From: DATJQF01 sp035505995
Lineage (GTDB): Bacteria; Bacteroidota; Bacteroidia; Bacteroidales; FEN-979
Direction of reading: 5' to 3'
NCBI GenBank assembly: GCA_035505995.1
Contig: DATJQF010000218.1
Coordinates: forward strand, 1 to 5,811
DNA: 5,811 nucleotides
Part shown: positions 1 through 5,288 of the stretch, piece after piece
How positions within the stretch are numbered: position 1 is the stretch's first letter
Layout of the letters: each line of letters opens with the position of its first letter
The notes under the pieces: model-generated
Told to the model about the DNA's origin: nothing
The model's input: only the letters and a program-made list of their open reading frames with translations
Database searches by the model: none
Translations under genes and position numbers: made by a program

Positions 1-30
1 AAGATTATTAACGGGTAAAACTAAATTCAT

Positions 31-78
31 CTTCAAATTTTCAAATCTTCAAATCTTCAAATCTTCAAATCTTCAAAT
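31..78. repeat. Tandem array of six 8-bp units (CTTCAAAT)
   Basis: Six consecutive 8-base units are visible. Units 1 and 3 to 6 are exactly CTTCAAAT, and unit 2 (39-46) is TTTCAAAT. On the minus strand the unit reads ATTTGAAG. The last unit on the plus strand overlaps the 3' end of the HD-domain gene and supplies its TGA stop (75-73). Short arrays of this ATTTGAAG/ATTTGAAA type are, from memory, common between genes in Bacteroidota. Their function is not known to me, and slipped-strand length variation is an inference. The rest of 1-72 is AT-rich with no gene I can support. A minus-strand ATG at 30-28 just beyond the array stays open to the window edge. Confidence 0.93.
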
Positions 79-624
79 TGTTCCCCTTTCCCTGAAAGGT
101 TCAAATGTCATGAAATCGGCATGGTGGACGATGTAGGCTTCCACGGTGCGCTTCACCAGGTCCCCTTCGCCGGCATGCGTGGCGATGATATGACAAACGG
201 CGGGAGGCACCCCGCATTGCTCCGCGAGCGCCACCCCCGAAAAGGGATGCCGGATGTACTTGCCGTATTTTCCCTGGATCGATTTCCCTTCCTTATCCAG
301 CTCGTATTCCAGCAGCTTGCCCACGTCGGCCAGGATCGCTCCGGCGATCAGGACGTCCATGTCCACCGGCAGGTCTTCTTTAAAGAACTCATTCATCTTT
401 TCTCCCGCTTCCTTCGCGACATGCACCACGCAGCGCTTATGGGCCATGAACGATACCTTCAGGTCCGGTCCGGCCAGCAGCGTGAACGGGATTTTGTTCA
501 GGTCACCGGGTTTCAGGACGCTTTTCTTCAAGGCCAGTTCCCAGGTCTTCGCCGTTTTCTCCCGGAGATCCTCATTTTTGATCCACATCAGTTCCGGCCA
601 GAGGGTTTTTACTTCATCCGTCAT
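73..624 (-). CDS. HD-domain protein with an altered HD motif (183 aa)
   Basis: This is a small HD-superfamily protein, probably cytoplasmic, with no signal peptide or membrane segment. The HD fold is metal-dependent and usually hydrolyses phosphoester or nucleotide substrates. Candidate ligands appear in the expected order: H62 in MAHKRCVVHVA, then ILADVGKLLEYE (95-106), H126 in RHPFSG, H150 in IATHAGEGD, and D170 in VHHAD. The usual His-Asp pair in this position (LLHDIGK) reads A99-D100 because the codon is GCC, so one metal ligand appears to be missing. About 60 N-terminal residues precede the domain and match nothing I know. The ATG at 624 is the only sensible start and has no Shine-Dalgarno sequence. 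The gene begins 65 bases after the dehydrogenase stop on the same strand with no clear promoter, so co-transcription is likely. The stop codon lies in the tandem repeat. The fold is fairly sure, but activity and substrate are unknown. Confidence 0.85.
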   Translation of the reverse strand: MTDEVKTLWPELMWIKNEDLREKTAKTWELALKKSVLKPGDLNKIPFTLLAGPDLKVSFMAHKRCVVHVAKEAGEKMNEFFKEDLPVDMDVLIAGAILADVGKLLEYELDKEGKSIQGKYGKYIRHPFSGVALAEQCGVPPAVCHIIATHAGEGDLVKRTVEAYIVHHADFMTFEPFRERGTI

Positions 625-689
625 ATACTGGTGTTATTAAATTTCGTCAACAGGTCAGCAAGAAATTCTTTATATCCTGCAGCTCATTG

Positions 690-1883
690 CTACTTCAGTT
701 TCCCGATAATCGCATCCGTCACCTGCTGCGTGCTGGCAGCCCCCTTGCTGATGGCTTCCGGGGTGCCGGGCAGCTTCAGCATGTCGTACGTCTTCACCTT
801 TCCTTCTTCCACGACCTTTGCCACCGCCGCATAGATCCGCTTTGCTTTTTCATTCTCCCCGATATGCTCCAGCATCATGCAGGCGGAAAGGATCATTGCA
901 ATGGGATTGACGATCGACGGGTTGAAGTCGGCATATTTGGGAGCAGAACCGTGAGTCGGCTCGAACACCGCGACATCCGGCCCGATATTCGCGCTGCAGG
1001 CGAACCCGAGGCCACCCACCAGTCCGGCAAACCCGTCGGAAACGATATCCCCGAACATATTCCCGGCCACCAGCACGTGGTACACTTCCGGGTTCTTGGT
1101 CAGCCACATCATCTGGGCGTCGATATTCGTATCCTGCACTTTGATCCCCGGGTATTCATTCTTCGACATTTCCTGGGCGATCTTCAGCATCATGCCGGAG
1201 GTTTCCCTTACCACGTTGGGCTTTTCGCAAACCGTCACCGTCGTAAACCCGTGCTCTTTGGCGTATTCAAAAGCGGCCCTTACGATCCGGGTCGTATATT
1301 TCTTTGTAAAGATCCGGGTGGAAACAGCCAGCTCAGGTCTCGGGCACCACGCGAAATTTTCCTGGAACTTTTTATGCGTCATCAGGGCTTCGTAGACCTT
1401 ATCGGGTGGATTGGTCCATTCCACACCTCCATAGAGGCATTCCGTATTCTGCCGGAAGATCATCGAATCGATCACCGGCTCTTCGATGGTATTGCCGGGA
1501 CCACGGCGGATAAAATTAAGCGGATTGCCCTTGAAGGTCCGGCAGGGCCTCATGCAGATATCGAGATCGAATTTCTGCCGCATCGAAACGATCGGGCTGT
1601 AATACACAGTTCCTTTACCTTTCAGTTCCGGGTTCAGCTCGGCTTCCGCCTTATCTTTGGGCTTGGAAGTGATCGCCCCGAAAAGGCCGATCTTGTGTTT
1701 TTGAAGCAGGGCGATGGTCCGGTCGGGCAGTGGATTGCCCTCCTTGCACCAGAATTCCCACCCGATGTCTCCGTGAATGTATTCCGCATCAAAACCTGCA
1801 GCGTCCAGCACGCGCAGGGACTCCTTCAGCACGATTTTCCCGATGCCGTCGCCGGGCATCGCAACGATGATCCTTTTTGCCAT
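690..1883 (-). CDS. Isocitrate dehydrogenase-like beta-decarboxylating dehydrogenase, probably NADP-dependent (397 aa)
   Basis: This belongs to the isocitrate/isopropylmalate dehydrogenase family, which oxidatively decarboxylates a 2R,3S-hydroxyacid, here most likely isocitrate to 2-oxoglutarate. By eye alignment to E. coli Icd, the conserved residues include S96 (S113), R102 (R119), R112 (R129), R144 (R153), Y151 (Y160), K221 (K230), and D255, D279 and D283 (D283, D307, D311). The block MIFRQNTECLYGGVEW resembles Icd rather than isopropylmalate dehydrogenase. The cofactor loop HGSAPKYA has K316 and Y317, with Y366 further on, which points to NADP; E. coli R395 is Lys here. E. coli N115 is replaced by I98, so a related substrate is not excluded. 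The frame stays open to 2060, but that extension overlaps the phosphate transporter and reads as low-quality protein. MAKRIIVAMPGDGIG at 1883 is the canonical start, downstream of a good promoter. No Shine-Dalgarno sequence is present. Confidence 0.93.
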   Translation of the reverse strand: MAKRIIVAMPGDGIGKIVLKESLRVLDAAGFDAEYIHGDIGWEFWCKEGNPLPDRTIALLQKHKIGLFGAITSKPKDKAEAELNPELKGKGTVYYSPIVSMRQKFDLDICMRPCRTFKGNPLNFIRRGPGNTIEEPVIDSMIFRQNTECLYGGVEWTNPPDKVYEALMTHKKFQENFAWCPRPELAVSTRIFTKKYTTRIVRAAFEYAKEHGFTTVTVCEKPNVVRETSGMMLKIAQEMSKNEYPGIKVQDTNIDAQMMWLTKNPEVYHVLVAGNMFGDIVSDGFAGLVGGLGFACSANIGPDVAVFEPTHGSAPKYADFNPSIVNPIAMILSACMMLEHIGENEKAKRIYAAVAKVVEEGKVKTYDMLKLPGTPEAISKGAASTQQVTDAIIGKLK

Positions 1884-1913
1884 GATCGGTTGGTTTAGTT
1901 TAAAAATGGGGAA

Positions 1914-1944
1914 CAAAAATAAGAAGAAAAAACGGGCCGGCAAA
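1914..1944 (-). promoter_or_regulatory. Bacteroidota-type promoter for the dehydrogenase gene
   Basis: On the minus strand there is TTTG (1944-1941), a spacer of 19 bases, then TATTTTTG (1921-1914). This matches the known Bacteroidota primary sigma consensus TTTG-N19/20-TAnnTTTG. Transcription would start near 1908, leaving a leader of about 25 bases before the ATG at 1883. The -33 box begins only a few bases after the transporter stop codon (1951-1949), so the dehydrogenase can be expressed independently of the phosphate genes upstream. Confidence 0.75.
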
Positions 1945-1960
1945 CAGCCTAAAAGGCCGG
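1927..1960 (-). terminator. Possible weak intrinsic terminator after the phosphate transporter
   Basis: On the minus strand CCGGC (1960-1956) can pair with GCCGG (1941-1937), enclosing a 14-base loop. Four bases (CCCG) later comes a run of six T (1932-1927). The stem is only 5 bp, and the T run does not follow it directly, so this is a marginal terminator. A competing small hairpin, GCCT-TTT-AGGC (1957-1947), lies inside it. The element overlaps both the transporter stop codon and the dehydrogenase promoter. Confidence 0.35.
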
Positions 1961-2980
1961 ATGTATCATCTTGGCAAGGTAAAAGCAAAGGGCGGCTACC
2001 AGCCCCGAAGCCGGGATGGTTAGAATCCATGCAAAGACAATGTTGATCGCGATCCTCCATTTGATCCCGGCAAGATTGGTGACCGTCCCGACCCCGATAA
2101 TGGCTCCCGAAATGGTGTGCGTGGTTGAAATGGGAATACCAAGGTTCGTGGCCAGGAAAATAGTCAGTGCCCCTGCCGTCTCTGCGCAGAATCCATGAAC
2201 CGGTTTAAGCTTAGTCAGTTTCATGCCCATTGTTTTGACGATCCTCCAGCCTCCGAGGGCGGTACCCAGTGCCATGGCGATATGGCAGGAAAGGATGATC
2301 CACAAGGTACTCCAATGGTAAAGGGAAAGCTGTACATCCCCTCTGAAAAACCCGGCGGCCATCATGAGGGCCACGATAACGCCCATGGTCTTCTGCGCAT
2401 CATTCGCCCCGTGACCTAAAGAATATAGTGCGGCCGACATAAATTGCCCGCGTCGGAAAATACTGTCCACTTTATTGGGCGTAAACTTCCGGAAGAGCCA
2501 CAGGATGCCCAGCATGATAAAAAATCCAAGGATGACCCCGATCACCGGGGCGATGGGGATGAAAGTGGCCGTTTCACTCAGCTTATGCCAGCGTATAATT
2601 CCCATTCCCTTATGAGCCAGTCCGGCACCCACCAGTCCGCCGATCAGCGCATGGGAGGAACTGGAAGGCAAACCCAGCCACCAGGTGGCCAGGTCCCAGA
2701 CAATGGCCCCGATCAGCGCTGCCATGATAACATACACAAATGCAGGATCGGAAGCATCGATGATCACGATCTTGGCCACGGTGTTCGCCACTTTTGGGGC
2801 AAAAAGGAACATCGCGACAAAATTGAAGAATGCTGCCCAGAATACGGCGAATTTTGGAGAGAGGACCCGCGTGGAAACAATGGTGGCAATAGAATTCGCG
2901 GCATCATGAAAACCGTTGATAATGTCAAAGATCAGAGCGACGGCTACCGTGATAACAACAATGATCAAAACAGACTCCAT
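1949..2980 (-). CDS. pit: PiT-family inorganic phosphate transporter (343 aa)
   Basis: This is an inner-membrane permease of the PiT/Pho-4 family, carrying phosphate (in bacteria often as a metal-phosphate complex) driven by an ion gradient. The two family signature repeats are clear: GFHDAANSIAT at 23-33 and GANDAQKTMG at 191-200. A second pair of half-repeats, GLPSSSSHALIGG (103-115) and GIPISTTHTISGAIIG (281-296), reflects the family's inverted internal duplication. Most of the rest is hydrophobic helices, about ten by eye. At 343 residues it is the short form without the long central loop of E. coli PitA. The ATG at 2980 puts the first membrane helix at the N-terminus, as expected. It starts 35 bases after the DUF47 stop, the usual pairing for this family, so the two are probably one operon. 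Ion coupling and affinity cannot be read from the sequence. Confidence 0.96.
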   Translation of the reverse strand: MESVLIIVVITVAVALIFDIINGFHDAANSIATIVSTRVLSPKFAVFWAAFFNFVAMFLFAPKVANTVAKIVIIDASDPAFVYVIMAALIGAIVWDLATWWLGLPSSSSHALIGGLVGAGLAHKGMGIIRWHKLSETATFIPIAPVIGVILGFFIMLGILWLFRKFTPNKVDSIFRRGQFMSAALYSLGHGANDAQKTMGVIVALMMAAGFFRGDVQLSLYHWSTLWIILSCHIAMALGTALGGWRIVKTMGMKLTKLKPVHGFCAETAGALTIFLATNLGIPISTTHTISGAIIGVGTVTNLAGIKWRIAINIVFAWILTIPASGLVAALCFYLAKMIHPAF

Positions 2981-3015
2981 AAAGTCGGATAGGTTATCGG
3001 GTGAGAAATTCTGCT

Positions 3016-3642
3016 TCAGGCATTGTCGATCAGTATGCTTTCAATGGAGTTGGCAACCCGTTCCGTACGGTCCACGGCTTTTTCGAGCCGCTCGAAGATC
3101 TCCTTCCATTTAAGGATCAGCATATGATCATTGGTCTTGAAAAGATTGGCAATGGCAATCCGGGATACGTCATCCGCCAGGTTCTCCAGCTCGTGGATGC
3201 GGTGACATTTCTGACGGATCATCACGCTGTGTTTTTTGATCTTGCGCAACCCTTTCACCGCTTCGTCCAGCTCGGTGATGCAATTATGAATGATCTTCCC
3301 GATCTCAATCATATCCTGCCGCATCTCCTCGACGCCGTAATAAGCCAGCCGGAAAGTAGCGGCATTCATATGGTCGGCGAAGTCGTCCATGCCGATGACC
3401 AGTTCATAGATCTGGTCCCGGTCGATGGGAGTGATAAAGGTCCTGTGGAGAAGGTCAACGCAATCCTTGGTAATGTTGTCCGCTTCCCGTTCGTAGGTCT
3501 TGATGACCTTTGCCGTGATCTCCAGGTCTTTCTTTTCTTCGACGGTTGCCATGAATTCGTTGCTGATCGCTATATTGACCGACATCAACCGTTCGAAGAA
3601 ATCGTAAAATGCGTATTCTTTTGGTAAAATTCCTCTGAGCAT
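3016..3642 (-). CDS. DUF47/PhoU-like Pit accessory protein (TIGR00153 type, 208 aa)
   Basis: This is an all-helical cytoplasmic protein of the DUF47 family, distantly related to PhoU and regularly encoded next to PiT transporters, whose activity it is thought to modulate. Acidic metal-binding-type motifs appear in the PhoU-like pattern: EREAD at 51-55, MDDFAD at 85-90, HELENLADD at 150-158 and DRTERVANSIE at 191-201. The N-terminus LRGILPKEYAFYDFFE is typical of the family, and 208 residues is the usual length. There is no signal peptide or membrane helix. It is the first gene of the minus-strand block, with the transporter 35 bases downstream. The start at 3642 is the only Met giving the conserved N-terminus, and no Shine-Dalgarno sequence precedes it. 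The family call is strong; the mechanism is inferred from neighbourhood and PhoU likeness. Confidence 0.93.
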   Translation of the reverse strand: MLRGILPKEYAFYDFFERLMSVNIAISNEFMATVEEKKDLEITAKVIKTYEREADNITKDCVDLLHRTFITPIDRDQIYELVIGMDDFADHMNAATFRLAYYGVEEMRQDMIEIGKIIHNCITELDEAVKGLRKIKKHSVMIRQKCHRIHELENLADDVSRIAIANLFKTNDHMLILKWKEIFERLEKAVDRTERVANSIESILIDNA

Positions 3643-3687
3643 GGGTCCGGGTGAACTTATTAAATTATGGTTAAATAATTGTTAATT

Positions 3688-3721
3688 CAATTTTAAAGAA
3701 TGGTAAAAGTAGAAATTTCAA
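3688..3721 (-). promoter_or_regulatory. Candidate weak promoter for the DUF47-pit operon
   Basis: On the minus strand TTG (3721-3719) is followed after 23 bases by TAAAATTG (3695-3688), one mismatch from TAnnTTTG. Transcription would start near 3682, giving a leader of about 40 bases before the ATG at 3642. The spacer is at the long end of what is accepted and the region is very AT-rich, so this may be chance. Confidence 0.3.
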
Positions 3722-3737
3722 CTTAACCCGTACAAAA

Positions 3738-3767
3738 TTGTTAACATCTTATAATTTCTTATTTTTG
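3738..3767 (+). promoter_or_regulatory. Bacteroidota-type promoter for the CCA-enzyme gene
   Basis: TTG (3738-3740), a 19-base spacer and TATTTTTG (3760-3767) fit the Bacteroidota consensus TTG-N19/20-TAnnTTTG. The -7 box ends only seven bases before the ATG at 3775. Transcription would therefore start roughly at 3772-3775, and the mRNA would have almost no leader. The -33 box lies inside one of two AATTGTTAA direct repeats in this intergenic region. Confidence 0.7.
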
Positions 3768-3774
3768 GCCTGCC

Positions 3775-5217
3775 ATGCATCTCAAGGTAAAGCTCACGGA
3801 ATACGTTGATATTCCGGTTTTTCATGTCATCTCCAGGGTGGCCGGACGGATGGATCTGCCGGTATATGTGATCGGCGGATTCGTAAGGGATATCCTGCTG
3901 AAGCGTTCCTCGGCCCCCGATATCGACATCGTGGTGGCCGGGAGCGGGATCGGCTTTGCCCATGAGGTGGCAAAGGAGCTGGGAGAGGAGATCCCCGTTA
4001 AATTTTTCCGGAATTTCGGCACCGCGATGCTGAAATATAAGGGTCTCAAGATCGAATTTGTAGGCGCCCGCAAGGAATCCTACCGGCGGGAATCGCGGAA
4101 GCCGATCGTGGAGGACGGGACCCTGGAGGATGACCAGAAAAGGCGGGACTTCACCATCAACGCGATGGCCATCGACCTGTCCAAAAAGCATTTCGGTCAA
4201 TTGGTCGATCCTTTCAACGGGCTGAAAGACCTGGATCAAAAGATCATCCGGACCCCCCTCGACCCGGGCATCACCTTCTCCGACGACCCCTTACGGATGA
4301 TGCGGGCGATCAGGTTCGCCGCCCAGCTCGGATTCACGATCGAGGAAAAATGCTACCGGGCCATTGCGGAGCAGGCCGGCCGGATCGGGATCGTGTCGGC
4401 GGAGCGCATTACCGATGAGCTGAACCTGATCATCGGCTCCCCGGTACCCTCTGCGGGATTCATTTTAATGGCGGAGACCGGGCTGCTGAAAGAGATCCTG
4501 CCGGAGCTCCTGGAGCTGAAAGGGGTCGAGATCCTGGAAGGGAAGGGCCATAAGGACAATTTTTATCATACGCTGGCCGTGCTCGACAATGTCGCCGCTA
4601 CCTCAAGCGATTTATGGCTGCGCTGGGCGGCACTGCTGCACGATATCGCCAAGCCGGCTACCAAGAAATTTGTGCCGGGGACGGGATGGACCTTCCATGC
4701 CCATGATTTCAAGGGATCTAAAATGGTTCCCGCGATCTTCCGCAAGCTGCGTCTCCCCCTGAATGAAAAGATGAAGTATGTCGAGAAGCTGGTCCTTCTC
4801 CATCTCCGCCCCATCGTGCTGGCGGAAGACGAGGTGACCGATTCGGCGGTGAGGCGGCTTCTCTTTGAGGCCGGCGATGACATCGACGACCTGATGCTCC
4901 TGTGCGAGGCCGATATCACCTCCAAGAATCCCCGGAAGGTGAGCAACTTCCTGAAGAATTTCGAGATCGTGCGCAGTAAGCTCAGGGAGATCGAGGAAAA
5001 GGACCGGCTGCGCAACTGGCAGCCGCCCATATCCGGTGAGGTCATCATGAGCAGTTTCGGGATCCCGCCTTCGAAAGAGGTCGGCATCATCAAGGATGCC
5101 ATCCGGGAAGCGATCCTGGAAGGGAACATCCCGAATGAGTATGAGGCAGCCTACCGGCTGATGCTGGAGGAAGGAGAAAAGCTGGGACTGAAGAAGGTCG
5201 ATTCAGACTCAATTTAA
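3775..5217 (+). CDS. cca: CCA tRNA nucleotidyltransferase / poly(A) polymerase family protein with HD domain (480 aa)
   Basis: This is a class II nucleotidyltransferase, most likely adding or repairing the 3'-CCA of tRNAs in the cytoplasm. Visible motifs, in order, are IGGFVRD (33-39), the catalytic DIDIVV (49-54, carboxylates D49 and D51), the FVGARKESY stretch, RRDFTINAMA (123-132) for base recognition, and DPLRMMRAIRFAAQLGF of the neck. A C-terminal HD domain follows with an intact ligand set: H265 in FYHT, H289-D290 in LLHDIAKP, H343, and D380 in EADITSKNP. The length is normal for Bacteroidota versions. The ATG at 3775 gives the family N-terminus, and no Shine-Dalgarno sequence is present. 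It is divergent from DUF47 across 132 bases. CCA-adding enzymes and bacterial poly(A) polymerases I share the family; HD fusion and the lack of a PAP-type tail favour CCA addition. A split A-adding or CC-adding enzyme is not excluded. Confidence 0.93.
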   Translation: MHLKVKLTEYVDIPVFHVISRVAGRMDLPVYVIGGFVRDILLKRSSAPDIDIVVAGSGIGFAHEVAKELGEEIPVKFFRNFGTAMLKYKGLKIEFVGARKESYRRESRKPIVEDGTLEDDQKRRDFTINAMAIDLSKKHFGQLVDPFNGLKDLDQKIIRTPLDPGITFSDDPLRMMRAIRFAAQLGFTIEEKCYRAIAEQAGRIGIVSAERITDELNLIIGSPVPSAGFILMAETGLLKEILPELLELKGVEILEGKGHKDNFYHTLAVLDNVAATSSDLWLRWAALLHDIAKPATKKFVPGTGWTFHAHDFKGSKMVPAIFRKLRLPLNEKMKYVEKLVLLHLRPIVLAEDEVTDSAVRRLLFEAGDDIDDLMLLCEADITSKNPRKVSNFLKNFEIVRSKLREIEEKDRLRNWQPPISGEVIMSSFGIPPSKEVGIIKDAIREAILEGNIPNEYEAAYRLMLEEGEKLGLKKVDSDSI

Positions 5218-5254
5218 CTTTACGATCCGGCTTACCGGCCTGTTGAATAATTTG

Positions 5255-5262
5255 TATTTTTG
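5255..5262 (+). promoter_or_regulatory. Bacteroidota-type -7 box for the PRiA4_ORF3-like gene
   Basis: A third exact TATTTTTG lies 26 bases before the ATG at 5289, placing the likely transcription start near 5268 with a leader of about 20 bases. The -33 region is poor: the best candidate is TTA at 5232-5234 (spacer 20), inside a CCGG-CTTA-CCGG mini-hairpin (5227-5238). The promoter call rests on the -7 box alone. The CCA-enzyme gene ends 37 bases upstream on the same strand without a convincing terminator, so read-through is also possible. Confidence 0.5.
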
Positions 5263-5288
5263 AACAGGAAAACCAGACCACGCTACCT

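Noticed and set aside
121..834. A 237-codon plus-strand open frame across the HD gene and the end of the dehydrogenase
   Set aside because: It spans two genes of the other strand and their intergenic gap, is rich in Phe/His/Arg without any motif, and has no promoter signal.
687..1898. A 403-codon plus-strand open frame antisense to almost the whole dehydrogenase gene
   Set aside because: It mirrors the dehydrogenase codon structure, has a His/Arg/Gly-rich composition without a recognisable domain, and the minus-strand protein is clearly conserved. Treated as a shadow.
1884..2060. 59-residue N-terminal extension of the dehydrogenase frame
   Set aside because: It overlaps the C-terminus of the phosphate transporter and reads as Cys/Pro-rich then Phe/Leu-rich filler. 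The canonical MAKRIIVAMPGDGIG start with its own promoter lies at 1883.
3001..3627. A 208-codon plus-strand open frame antisense to DUF47
   Set aside because: DUF47 on the minus strand has full family motifs and context; the antisense frame shows no domain, promoter or family likeness.
3718..4239. A 173-codon minus-strand open frame antisense to the start of the CCA-enzyme gene
   Set aside because: It runs across the catalytic nucleotidyltransferase motifs and the divergent promoter region, and has no recognisable domain.
73..5217. A functional link between the two HD-domain proteins in the window
   Set aside because: They are on opposite strands, in separate transcription units, and the second HD domain is a standard part of CCA-adding enzymes; co-location looks coincidental.
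5227..5238. CCGG-CTTA-CCGG hairpin after the CCA-enzyme gene as a terminator
   Set aside because: The stem is only 4 bp and is not followed by a T run, so it is too weak to call.
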